A DNA stretch of 11,574 nucleotides from Chloroflexota bacterium (GTDB lineage: Bacteria; Chloroflexota; Anaerolineae; UBA7937; JACPPX01), in contig JACPPX010000080.1 in assembly GCA_016190785.1 (NCBI GenBank), positions 1 through 11,574 of the forward strand. Direction: 5' to 3'. Shown here piece after piece: positions 1-6,241 of this stretch. Under the pieces are notes generated by a model. The model searched no databases and was not told the origin of the DNA. It saw nothing but the letters and a program-made list of their open reading frames with translations. Positions within the stretch are counted from its first letter, which is position 1. The number at the start of each line of letters is the position of its first letter. The position numbers and the translations under genes were made by a program.

Positions 1-16
1 CCCCACTTTTCCCCAC
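1..16 (-). promoter_or_regulatory. MraZ-type operator boxes facing left (cut by window edge)
   Basis: On the minus strand this stretch reads GTGGGGAAAAGTGGGG, that is two TGGGG boxes exactly 10 bp apart. MraZ operators are known as several TGGG-type direct repeats with 10-bp spacing, and the same box type lies downstream of the mraZ promoter at 184-233 here. The boxes directly follow the minus-strand -10 element at 17-22, so a bound protein would cover the start of a leftward transcript. The array may continue beyond the left edge. The repeat is seen; its binding by MraZ is inferred. Confidence 0.55.
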
Positions 17-45
17 CTTATAGCAAACTGCTGGAATGATGGCAA
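17..45 (-). promoter_or_regulatory. Divergent (leftward) sigma-70-type promoter
   Basis: On the minus strand TTGCCA (positions 45 to 40) is followed by a 17-bp spacer and TATAAG (22 to 17). Each hexamer matches the consensus at 5 of 6 bases. Transcription would start near position 10 and run left out of the window, through the TGGGG boxes at 1-16. The gene it would drive is not visible. The layout mirrors the mraZ promoter at 153-181: a -10 element followed at once by TGG boxes. Confidence 0.5.
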
Positions 46-109
46 TATTGCTATGCGAACTATTTCGCACACAAAAAGTTGGGTGCGCTAAGACTATCTA
101 CGAAATCAG

Positions 110-139
110 TTGTCAAGAACCTTAAAATTACCTTAAAAT
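110..139 (+). promoter_or_regulatory. Possible second, upstream promoter for the dcw operon
   Basis: TTGTCA (110-115) lies 18 bp from TAAAAT (134-139), which is 5 of 6 to the -10 consensus. The TTGTCAAGA string at 110-118 recurs at 153-161, where it forms the -35 region of the better promoter. A CCTTAAAATT string is also repeated in tandem (120-129 and 131-140, 11-bp period). This could be a weaker tandem promoter or only AT-rich upstream sequence. Confidence 0.3.
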
Positions 140-152
140 TGTTCATAGGGTA

Positions 153-181
153 TTGTCAAGACTCAAAAATCATCGTATAAT
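153..181 (+). promoter_or_regulatory. Main promoter of the mraZ/dcw operon
   Basis: TTGTCA (153-158), a 17-bp spacer, then a perfect TATAAT (176-181). Transcription should start near 188, giving a leader of about 80 nt before the mraZ start at 270. The start site falls within the TGG box array at 184-233, the expected arrangement for repression by MraZ. It is the only strong forward promoter I noticed and probably serves the whole gene train. Confidence 0.75.
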
Positions 182-183
182 GG

Positions 184-233
184 TGGAAAATAATGGGGAT
201 AAATGGAGAAAAATGGAGAAAAGAGGAAAGTTG
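184..233 (+). promoter_or_regulatory. MraZ operator: TGG boxes in 10-bp register
   Basis: Boxes begin at 184 (TGGAA), 194 (TGGGG), 204 (TGGAG), 214 (TGGAG) and a degenerate one at 224 (AGGAA), each exactly 10 bp after the last, with A-rich spacers. One helical turn per repeat matches the ring-shaped oligomeric MraZ known to bind TGGG-type repeats upstream of its own gene. A further copy, TGGGGATCAA, lies on the opposite strand at 240-231. The array overlaps the inferred transcription start, so autorepression is the likely effect. The repeats are seen; binding is inferred. Confidence 0.7.
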
Positions 234-269
234 ATCCCCAAACATGTGTTCTACTAAGGTCTAGCACCT

Positions 270-692
270 ATGTTCTTGGGAGAATACGCCCACTTTATAG
301 ATGACAAAGGGCGGTTGACCATCCCCGCCAAATTTCGCGCTGCCCTTTCCTCGGGGGTAGTGGTCACCCAAGGCCTGGATGGATGCTTATCGGTTTATCC
401 CCTCACTGAATGGGAAAGGATAACACAGAAAATCAACACCCTACCCCTCACCAGCAAAGATGCCCGCAACTTCCGCCGCTTGATGTATGGCGAGGCGGCC
501 AACCTGCAGCCGGATCGGTTGGGAAGGGTTCTCATCCCCAAGCATCTGCGAGAGATAGCGGAGATTGACGGAGAAACATTGGTTATCGGGCTGCATACCC
601 ATTTGGAGATTTGGAACCCCCAGCGCTGGCAGGAAATCCGCAGCAAAGTGGAAAAGGAAGGGGAAAGCATTGCCGAACACTTGGGCATCTAA
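270..692 (+). CDS. mraZ: Transcriptional regulator MraZ
   Basis: MraZ is a DNA-binding protein of the AbrB/SpoVT fold that forms a ring-shaped oligomer and controls the dcw operon, usually by repressing its own promoter. The 140 aa protein is of ordinary family length and opens with the typical MFLGEY. Its two repeats each carry the hallmark: DDKGRLTIPAKFR at 11-23 and DRLGRVLIPKHLRE at 82-95. The start at 270 is fixed by the family N-terminus; only a weak AAGG (256-259) serves as ribosome binding site. Upstream lie a good promoter and five boxes in 10-bp register, a ready target for autoregulation. The stop TAA shares its last A with the ATG of rsmH, so the two genes are translationally coupled. 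Confidence 0.96.
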   Translation: MFLGEYAHFIDDKGRLTIPAKFRAALSSGVVVTQGLDGCLSVYPLTEWERITQKINTLPLTSKDARNFRRLMYGEAANLQPDRLGRVLIPKHLREIAEIDGETLVIGLHTHLEIWNPQRWQEIRSKVEKEGESIAEHLGI

Positions 693-1558
693 TGGATCAA
701 CCTACCCACGCCCCTGTGCTCCTCGGTCGAGTGCTGGAGGGCTTAGCAATCAAGCACGGCGGACTATATATCGATGCAACCTTGGGAGCCGGGGGGCATT
801 CCTTAACCGTTCTCCAAACAGCACCGCGCGTCAAGATCCTAGGTATAGACCTCGATCCCCAGATGCTGGCTTTAGCCCGGCAAAACCTCGCCCACTTCTC
901 CGACCAAGTCGTTTTCGTAGAGGGGAATTTTCGGCACCTCCACTCTATCGCCGTGGGGAACGGATTGCGCCAGGTAGATGGGGTTCTCTTCGACTTAGGG
1001 CTTTCCAGCATCCAGTTGCATGCGGCGGGTCGCGGTTTTTCCTTCCAGGAAGAGGGACCATTGGACATGCGCTTCTCCCCGCGGCAAGAGAAAACTGCCG
1101 CCGACTTGGTCAACCGCTTACCGGAGAAAGAGTTGGCCGATCTCATTTGGGAATATGGTCAGGAGCGGCACTCCCGGGCTATCGCCCGAGCAATCCTCAG
1201 CAAGCGGCCGGTGAAAACTACTACGCAGTTGGCCGAAATAGTAGCCCGAACGCTGAGACGAAGGGGAAAAATCCATCCCGCCACCCGTACCTTCCAGGCC
1301 CTGCGAATGGCAGTCAACGAAGAGCTAAGTGCCCTACAGGAGGCTCTACCTCAGGCGGTCGATATCTTAGCCTCGGGAGGCAGGCTCGTGGTTATCTCTT
1401 TTCACTCCTTAGAGGATAGAATCGTGAAAATTTTTATGCGTGGCGAACCGCGTTTGGAAATCATTACTCGCAAGCCCATCCGTCCCAGTTCTGAGGAAAT
1501 TGAGTCCAACCCTCGATCCCGCAGTGCCAAATTGCGGGTAGCCCAGCGTCGTGGGTGA
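692..1558 (+). CDS. rsmH: 16S rRNA (cytosine-N4)-methyltransferase RsmH (MraW)
   Basis: RsmH uses S-adenosylmethionine to methylate N4 of C1402 (E. coli numbering) in the decoding centre of 16S rRNA. The 288 aa protein shows the family motifs in order: THAPVLL near the N-terminus, the SAM loop DATLGAGGH (28-36), GIDLDP (51-56), DLGLSS (101-106), GFSFQEEGPLDMRF (115-128), then HPATRTFQALRMAVN and VISFHSLEDRIVK toward the end. The start is ATG 692, overlapping the mraZ TAA by one base. A longer in-frame reading from 611 lies inside mraZ and is not supported by the family N-terminus. No clear Shine-Dalgarno is present, so translation probably depends on coupling to mraZ. The gene is complete and ordinary. 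Confidence 0.96.
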   Translation: MDQPTHAPVLLGRVLEGLAIKHGGLYIDATLGAGGHSLTVLQTAPRVKILGIDLDPQMLALARQNLAHFSDQVVFVEGNFRHLHSIAVGNGLRQVDGVLFDLGLSSIQLHAAGRGFSFQEEGPLDMRFSPRQEKTAADLVNRLPEKELADLIWEYGQERHSRAIARAILSKRPVKTTTQLAEIVARTLRRRGKIHPATRTFQALRMAVNEELSALQEALPQAVDILASGGRLVVISFHSLEDRIVKIFMRGEPRLEIITRKPIRPSSEEIESNPRSRSAKLRVAQRRG

Positions 1559-1566
1559 GATAGAGG

Positions 1567-2013
1567 ATGGCTGTGAACAATATCCGCCAAGTTATCAAAA
1601 GTCGTACTTCCAGGGCACTCCTCTTGTCCGTGGCTCTGGCTCTACTCGCCGCCTGGTTTTTCCTGTCCCAGGCCAGCCAAAGCACCACCGCGGTAATCCG
1701 GCTCCACCAATTAGCGGTTGAGAAAGAAATGCTCCGCCGGGAGAATGCTCAGCTCCGCTATCAGATCTCCCTCCTGGAAAGCTCGGCCCACCTCCAGGAA
1801 GAAGCCGAGAAAATGGGGTTCGCACCACCGGAGGATGCCGAGTATCTGGCTTTCGACCTGTCCTCCGGCAACGAGATTGGTCCCTCGATCGAGAAGGAAC
1901 TGACTTCTTCAGCGACTTATGAGTCCCCACCCAGTATGTGGAGCCAGATTATTTCCCACTTTTGGATCCTAATCACTGGCCAATCGCCAGCCCTAGCCGA
2001 CTTGGGAAGGTGA
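1567..2013 (+). CDS. ftsL: FtsL/DivIC-type cell division membrane protein
   Basis: This is a 148 aa bitopic membrane protein with a short basic cytoplasmic start (residues 1-16), one membrane segment (about 17-35) and a coiled coil (about 43-82, with the EKEMLRRENAQL stretch), ending in EEAEKMGF as in FtsL/DivIC proteins. Such proteins bind the FtsI/FtsW septal synthase and help activate it. The family varies greatly in sequence, so the call rests on topology and on its place between rsmH and ftsI. A further tail (about 85-148) includes a hydrophobic, tryptophan-rich patch at 124-138 that could touch the membrane. The start is uncertain: AGAGG at 1562-1566 directly abuts ATG 1567 but sits 6 nt from GTG 1573. 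The choice changes only two residues. Confidence 0.75.
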   Translation: MAVNNIRQVIKSRTSRALLLSVALALLAAWFFLSQASQSTTAVIRLHQLAVEKEMLRRENAQLRYQISLLESSAHLQEEAEKMGFAPPEDAEYLAFDLSSGNEIGPSIEKELTSSATYESPPSMWSQIISHFWILITGQSPALADLGR

Positions 2014-2056
2014 ACCAACCATGAAATGGCGAATCTGATCTTGGAGTATAAAATAT

Positions 2057-3769
2057 ATGTTATCCCCGGCTAGTCCCGACCCATCCCGCCGACTGGTGGT
2101 GATCTGGGCCCTGTTTTCGGTTTTTATCCTCGTCCTCTTGGGCCGGCTCCTTTATTGGCAGGTTTTGCGCCAGCCGGAGCTGGTGCAACTGGGTCAAGAG
2201 GAACACTACCTAACCCGCACCATATATCCCCAACGGGGAGCAATCCTCGATCGCCAGGGCTGGCCCTTGGCCCTTAACCTTTATGGATACGATATCTTCG
2301 CTTCTCCGCGCGAGATTACAGAACCGCTGGAAGTGGCCCAGAGCCTCTCCATGATACTCGATGTCTCTCCTGGAGATCTCCTCAGCCTGCTCTCTATCGA
2401 AGGCCCGGGGGTAACCCTGGCGCGGGGGATCAGCCTTGATGCTGGAGAGAAGATCCTCTCCCTAGGACTTCCCGGGGTGGAAACCGTTCCCCTGCCCCGC
2501 CGCTCCTACCCAGAGGGAACCCTAGCCGCCCATGTTCTGGGATTCGTGAACATAGATGGCCTGGGCAACTACGGAGTGGAGGGTTGGTACAACCATTTGC
2601 TCAAAGGAGAACCCGGCTCCCGGGGTGGAGAAGAGGACCCCCAAGGCCTAGAAGTTATTGCCGGATACGGGAGTTATGTGCCACCCCAGGACGGGGCTAC
2701 TCTGATCCTGACCATCGATCGCACGGTTCAACATTTCGTAGAGCAGGCATTAGAGCAGGCCCTCCAAGATTCGGGAGCGGATAGCGGGACGATCATTGTT
2801 ATGGATCCCCAGACCGGGGCCATTTTGGCGATGGCCAGCCGCCCAACCTATGATCCTAACCAATATTACGAGACTGACCCGCAAGAGCTTTTTGTCAATC
2901 CGGCGATAAGTCAGGTTTTCGAGCCGGGTTCGATATTCAAGATTATTACTATGGCCGCGGCTTTGGATACCGGTTTAGTCAATACCAACTCCACATATGA
3001 AGACCGAGGCACGATACTGGTGGGAGGCCGGCCGATCTACAACTGGGATTACAGCGCCCGGGGTACTATGACCATGACCGAACTCCTCAAATATTCCCTC
3101 AATGTTGGTGCTGCCACTTTGAGCACTCGCCTAGGTGCAGAGAAATTTTATGAATATATACATCGCTTCGGTTTTGGAGAACTCAGCGGAGTAGACCTCG
3201 CTGGAGAGATTCCCGGCTTAGTGAAGGTTCCCGGTGATTCCCTGTGGTACGAGTCCGACCTGGGGACCAATTCCTTCGGCCAGGGGATAGGAGTGACTCC
3301 TCTGCAGATGATTACTGCCGTGGCCACGGTGGCCAACGGGGGATACCTGGTGCAGCCTTATTTGGTGCAAAAAATTGTTTCCACTGAGGGAGAAACCTTA
3401 TTTCAGCCGGTGATCCGCCGCCAGGTGATCTCTCCCAAGACAGCCCAGGATCTGACCCAAATGCTGGTCAGCGCTGTGCCCGGAGAAACCTCCTTGGCCG
3501 CAATCCCCGGCTACACTATCGCCGGCAAAACTGGAACCGCCCAGATCCCCATCCCCGGGGGATATGATCCGGTATGGACTCTTGCCTCTTTTGTTGGTTT
3601 TGCTCCCGCCGAGGATCCGCAGTTCGTCATCATCATTAAATTGGACCGGCCCACCGCCTCCCCCTGGGGCTCAGTGGTCGCCGCTCCGGTATTCCGCAAT
3701 ATCGCCCGCGAACTTTTCGATTACCTGGGGATACCTCCGGATGAGGTTAGGCTAGCCGGGAGAGATTAA
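2057..3769 (+). CDS. ftsI: Class B penicillin-binding protein (FtsI/PBP2-type transpeptidase)
   Basis: This enzyme cross-links septal peptidoglycan by D,D-transpeptidation, anchored in the membrane with its catalytic domain outside. The 570 aa protein has a membrane anchor (about 13-33), the pedestal motif RGAILDRQG (60-68) and the transpeptidase signature: SIFK with catalytic Ser292 and Lys295, SLN at 347-349, and KTGTAQ with KTG at 491-493. It ends soon after the catalytic domain, without PASTA repeats. A GGAG at 2043-2046 stands 10 nt before the ATG. The 43-nt gap after the ftsL-like gene is the joint largest in the operon. Partners are FtsW and the FtsL-like protein encoded here. All catalytic residues are present, so the gene should be active. 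Confidence 0.95.
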   Translation: MLSPASPDPSRRLVVIWALFSVFILVLLGRLLYWQVLRQPELVQLGQEEHYLTRTIYPQRGAILDRQGWPLALNLYGYDIFASPREITEPLEVAQSLSMILDVSPGDLLSLLSIEGPGVTLARGISLDAGEKILSLGLPGVETVPLPRRSYPEGTLAAHVLGFVNIDGLGNYGVEGWYNHLLKGEPGSRGGEEDPQGLEVIAGYGSYVPPQDGATLILTIDRTVQHFVEQALEQALQDSGADSGTIIVMDPQTGAILAMASRPTYDPNQYYETDPQELFVNPAISQVFEPGSIFKIITMAAALDTGLVNTNSTYEDRGTILVGGRPIYNWDYSARGTMTMTELLKYSLNVGAATLSTRLGAEKFYEYIHRFGFGELSGVDLAGEIPGLVKVPGDSLWYESDLGTNSFGQGIGVTPLQMITAVATVANGGYLVQPYLVQKIVSTEGETLFQPVIRRQVISPKTAQDLTQMLVSAVPGETSLAAIPGYTIAGKTGTAQIPIPGGYDPVWTLASFVGFAPAEDPQFVIIIKLDRPTASPWGSVVAAPVFRNIARELFDYLGIPPDEVRLAGRD

Positions 3770-3780
3770 GGTTTTGAAGA

Positions 3781-5202
3781 ATGCTGAGCATGGCTGACCT
3801 TTGGCAAGGTCTCACTGGACAAAAACTTGATCCTTCCCTGGGGGAAGGGGTGGAGTTCACCACCGTGGTGGTTGACTCCCGCCAGGCGGAGAAGGGGAGC
3901 ATCTTCTTTGCTCTGCTGGGAGAAAAAGGGGATGGTCACGACTATGCGCATGATGCCTTCGGGCGTGGAGCTAAGGCTGCATTTGTCAACCGCGAAGTCC
4001 CCGGCTGCTCGGCAATAATTCGACCTCCGAACGATCCAGCGCCTGCTTTGGCCACGGCACTGGAGGGGCCGTGGTGCATCATCGTCCCTGATACCCTGCA
4101 GGCTTTGCAAGATTTGGCACGATTTTGGCGGAGGAAATTTGAAATAAGAGTAATTGGGGTCACGGGAAGCACGGGCAAAACCAGCACTAAAGAAAGCATT
4201 TATTCTGTTTTGAAACGGAGTTTCAAAACCCTTAAGAGCCCAGGGAACTATAACAACGAGATCGGCTTGCCCCTGACCATATTGGAGATGGATGGGACCC
4301 AAGAGAAAGCAGTTTTGGAGATGGGGATGTATCACTTGGGGGAAATCCGAACCCTGGCCGAGATATCCTTGCCGGTGGTCGGGCTTGTGACCAATATTGG
4401 CCCTTCCCACCTAGAGCGGTTAGGAAGTATGGAGGCCATTGCCCGGGCCAAGGCAGAGTTAGTCGAGGCCCTGCCCAAAGACGGGGTGGCATTGCTCAAT
4501 GGAGATGACCAACGGGTGAGGGAGATGGCAACCAAAACCCAAGCCCAGGTCCTCTTCTATGGGCTGGCCGAGGATTGTAGTTTTCGGGCGACAGAGATCG
4601 AAAGCCGAGGTATGGAGGGAATCCGTTTCCGGCTGCACTACCGAGGAGAATCTTTCTTCGTCAAGGTGCCGCTCCTCGGCCGGCACAGCGTGCACACCGC
4701 TCTTGCTGCGGTGGCGGTGGGAACGATTGAAGGTCAAGCCTGGGATGACATCCTGGCTGGACTCCAGGAGATCTCCGCCCAACTGCGACTGATCACTTAT
4801 CCGGGAATTAACGGGGCCACGGTCATCGACGACACCTATAATGCCAATCCCGACTCCATGCTCGCCGCCCTGAATCTTTTGGCCGAACTGGAGGGCAGGA
4901 AAATCGCGGTCCTGGGAGACATGTTAGAACTTGGCGGCTTTGAAATTCCCGGCCACAAGTTGGTGGGGAGGCGAGCCCAGGAAGTGGCCGATTTTCTGGT
5001 AACCGTCGGCCCCCGGGCGCGGATGATGGCTGAGGAAGCAATTGAACAAGACAAAGTATCAGCCGTGGAAAATAACGCCCAGGCTTTGGAGATCCTCAGA
5101 GAAAGGCTACAACCTGGAGATGTCGTTTTAGTCAAAGGTTCGCGGGCGATGAAGATGGAAGAAATCGTATCCCAGATTATCTCCCGACCAAGTCGGGAGT
5201 AG
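3781..5202 (+). CDS. murF: UDP-MurNAc-tripeptide:D-alanyl-D-alanine ligase MurF
   Basis: MurF adds D-Ala-D-Ala to the UDP-MurNAc-tripeptide in the cytoplasm, using ATP, and so completes the pentapeptide precursor. The 473 aa protein carries VDSRQ (31-35) of the N-terminal domain; the ATP loop GVTGSTGKT (126-134, Lys133); YNNEIGLPLT and TNIGPSHLERLGS in the central domain; DDTYNANP (350-357), typical of MurF; and KGSRAMKMEEIV near the end. The start at 3781 gives MLSMADLWQGLTG, matching the usual N-terminus better than ATG 3790. The last codons (SRPSRE) are supplied by a perfect hairpin at 5181-5199. It follows ftsI by 11 nt, with no murE between. MurE is less likely, given the DDTYNANP motif and the lack of a recognisable MurE diamino-acid motif. 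Confidence 0.94.
   Translation: MLSMADLWQGLTGQKLDPSLGEGVEFTTVVVDSRQAEKGSIFFALLGEKGDGHDYAHDAFGRGAKAAFVNREVPGCSAIIRPPNDPAPALATALEGPWCIIVPDTLQALQDLARFWRRKFEIRVIGVTGSTGKTSTKESIYSVLKRSFKTLKSPGNYNNEIGLPLTILEMDGTQEKAVLEMGMYHLGEIRTLAEISLPVVGLVTNIGPSHLERLGSMEAIARAKAELVEALPKDGVALLNGDDQRVREMATKTQAQVLFYGLAEDCSFRATEIESRGMEGIRFRLHYRGESFFVKVPLLGRHSVHTALAAVAVGTIEGQAWDDILAGLQEISAQLRLITYPGINGATVIDDTYNANPDSMLAALNLLAELEGRKIAVLGDMLELGGFEIPGHKLVGRRAQEVADFLVTVGPRARMMAEEAIEQDKVSAVENNAQALEILRERLQPGDVVLVKGSRAMKMEEIVSQIISRPSRE
5181..5199 (+). repeat. Perfect 8-bp hairpin spanning end of murF and mraY RBS
   Basis: CTCCCGAC, loop CAA, GTCGGGAG forms an 8-bp stem with a 3-nt loop. The right arm contains GGGAG (5195-5199), the only good Shine-Dalgarno for mraY (ATG 5206, 6 nt away), so the fold would hide it. 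A ribosome finishing murF at 5202 would open the stem. No T-run follows, so it is not an intrinsic terminator. Its core TCCCGAC-N3-GTCGGGA recurs in the palindrome at 10030-10064. Confidence 0.7.
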
Positions 5203-5205
5203 AAA

Positions 5206-6234
5206 ATGGCTACTTCTTTAGCCCTAGGAGCAATCACTTTCATGATCACCGTATTTACCGGAGCACCGCTAATCCGCCTCCTTAAGCAGAGAGGAATCGG
5301 AGAGCAGATCCGCATCGAGGGCCCAGTTGCCCATCAATTGAAAACCGGTACTCCGACCATGGGCGGGGTAATGATCCTCGTCCCGGTTATCGTGATTACG
5401 CTTATCATCTTTGCTCTTAGCCGGCCTCCCTTCGCTGGACTCCCGGGAATAGGGCCGATCGGGGAATCCATCCTCCTCCCGCTAGTGACCCTTCTGGCCG
5501 CCGGGATCTTGGGAGTTATAGATGATTGGCGGGAGGTTAGACGACAGCGGAATCAAACCGAAGCGGAGTCCAGAGCTGAGACCCTGGGCATCCTAGGACG
5601 GTACAAGTTTGTCTGGCTGACCCTCATCGCGGTCCTCTCCGCGGTTGGACTTTATTTTTTCTTGGGGCTGCGCTCAATGGCCATCCCCAGCATCCCGGAA
5701 AAAATCGATATCGGCCTTTTCTATCTGCCAGTAGCCACTTTCATCATCCTCGGCTCTTCCAATGCCGTAAACCTTACCGATGGTTTGGATGGGCTGGCGG
5801 GAGGAGCAGCGGCTATCGCCTTCGTGGCCTATGGGATCATCGCCTTTCTCCAGGGCCAAGTTTTCCTAGTTCTGTTCTGTTTCATCGTGGTGGGAGCCAT
5901 CCTCGGCTTCCTGTGGTACAACGCCTACCCCGCCCAACTCTTCATGGGGGACACCGGGGCTTTACCTCTGGGAGCGGTGCTGGGTACCGTGGCCCTGATG
6001 ACCGGACAATGGCTCCTCCTCCCGATAGTGGGTCTGGTATTTGTGATCGAGACCCTGTCAGTGATCATCCAAGTGGGGTACTTTCGCTTAAGCAAAGGGA
6101 AGAGGGTCTTCAAGATGAGCCCCCTACATCATCACTTTGAACTTTTAGGGTGGTCCGAAGTGCAGGTGGTGCAACGCTTTTGGCTGGTATCCATGCTCTC
6201 CGCGATGCTGGGCGTGGCTCTGGCACTCTTGTGA
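5206..6234 (+). CDS. mraY: Phospho-N-acetylmuramoyl-pentapeptide transferase MraY
   Basis: MraY transfers phospho-MurNAc-pentapeptide from UDP to undecaprenyl phosphate, making lipid I at the inner face of the membrane. The 342 aa polytopic protein is strongly hydrophobic, consistent with about ten membrane segments. Family motifs are all present: GTPTMGG (48-54), the Mg-binding DD pair (Asp106, Asp107), NLTDGLDGLA (189-198), FMGDTG with Asp249, and PLHHHFE (306-312) with its histidine triplet. The cytoplasmic stretch after the DD pair (about 108-132) is charged and somewhat long. It sits 3 nt after the murF stop, and its Shine-Dalgarno GGGAG lies within the murF-end hairpin, which suggests translational coupling. 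The gene is complete. Confidence 0.97.
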   Translation: MATSLALGAITFMITVFTGAPLIRLLKQRGIGEQIRIEGPVAHQLKTGTPTMGGVMILVPVIVITLIIFALSRPPFAGLPGIGPIGESILLPLVTLLAAGILGVIDDWREVRRQRNQTEAESRAETLGILGRYKFVWLTLIAVLSAVGLYFFLGLRSMAIPSIPEKIDIGLFYLPVATFIILGSSNAVNLTDGLDGLAGGAAAIAFVAYGIIAFLQGQVFLVLFCFIVVGAILGFLWYNAYPAQLFMGDTGALPLGAVLGTVALMTGQWLLLPIVGLVFVIETLSVIIQVGYFRLSKGKRVFKMSPLHHHFELLGWSEVQVVQRFWLVSMLSAMLGVALALL

Positions 6235-6241
6235 GGAGAAA

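Noticed and set aside
20..54. Inverted repeat ATAGCAA / TTGCTAT with a central GCAATATTGC palindrome
   Set aside because: The 7-bp arms are 21 nt apart and overlap the divergent promoter elements. This is plausible by chance in AT-rich sequence, so it is not listed as an operator.
66..87. CGCAC / GTGCG short hairpin upstream of mraZ
   Set aside because: Only 5 bp with a 12-nt loop; too weak to support a function.
611..691. Longer rsmH reading frame starting at 611
   Set aside because: The extra 27 codons lie within mraZ and precede the typical RsmH N-terminus (THAPVLL). ATG 692 overlaps the mraZ stop in the usual coupled way.
565..1419. 284-codon forward open frame overlapping rsmH
   Set aside because: It lies in another frame of mraZ and rsmH, both of which are certain from motifs, and its peptide is Arg/Pro/Ser-rich without any family motif.
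2021..2038. Five-codon mini-frame (MKWRI) in the ftsL-ftsI gap
   Set aside because: No good ribosome binding site and no sign of a leader peptide function such as repeated rare codons or a following attenuator stem.
3766..4410. 214-codon reverse-strand frame opposite murF
   Set aside because: It is a shadow of the murF coding strand, with no family motif and no own promoter or ribosome binding site.
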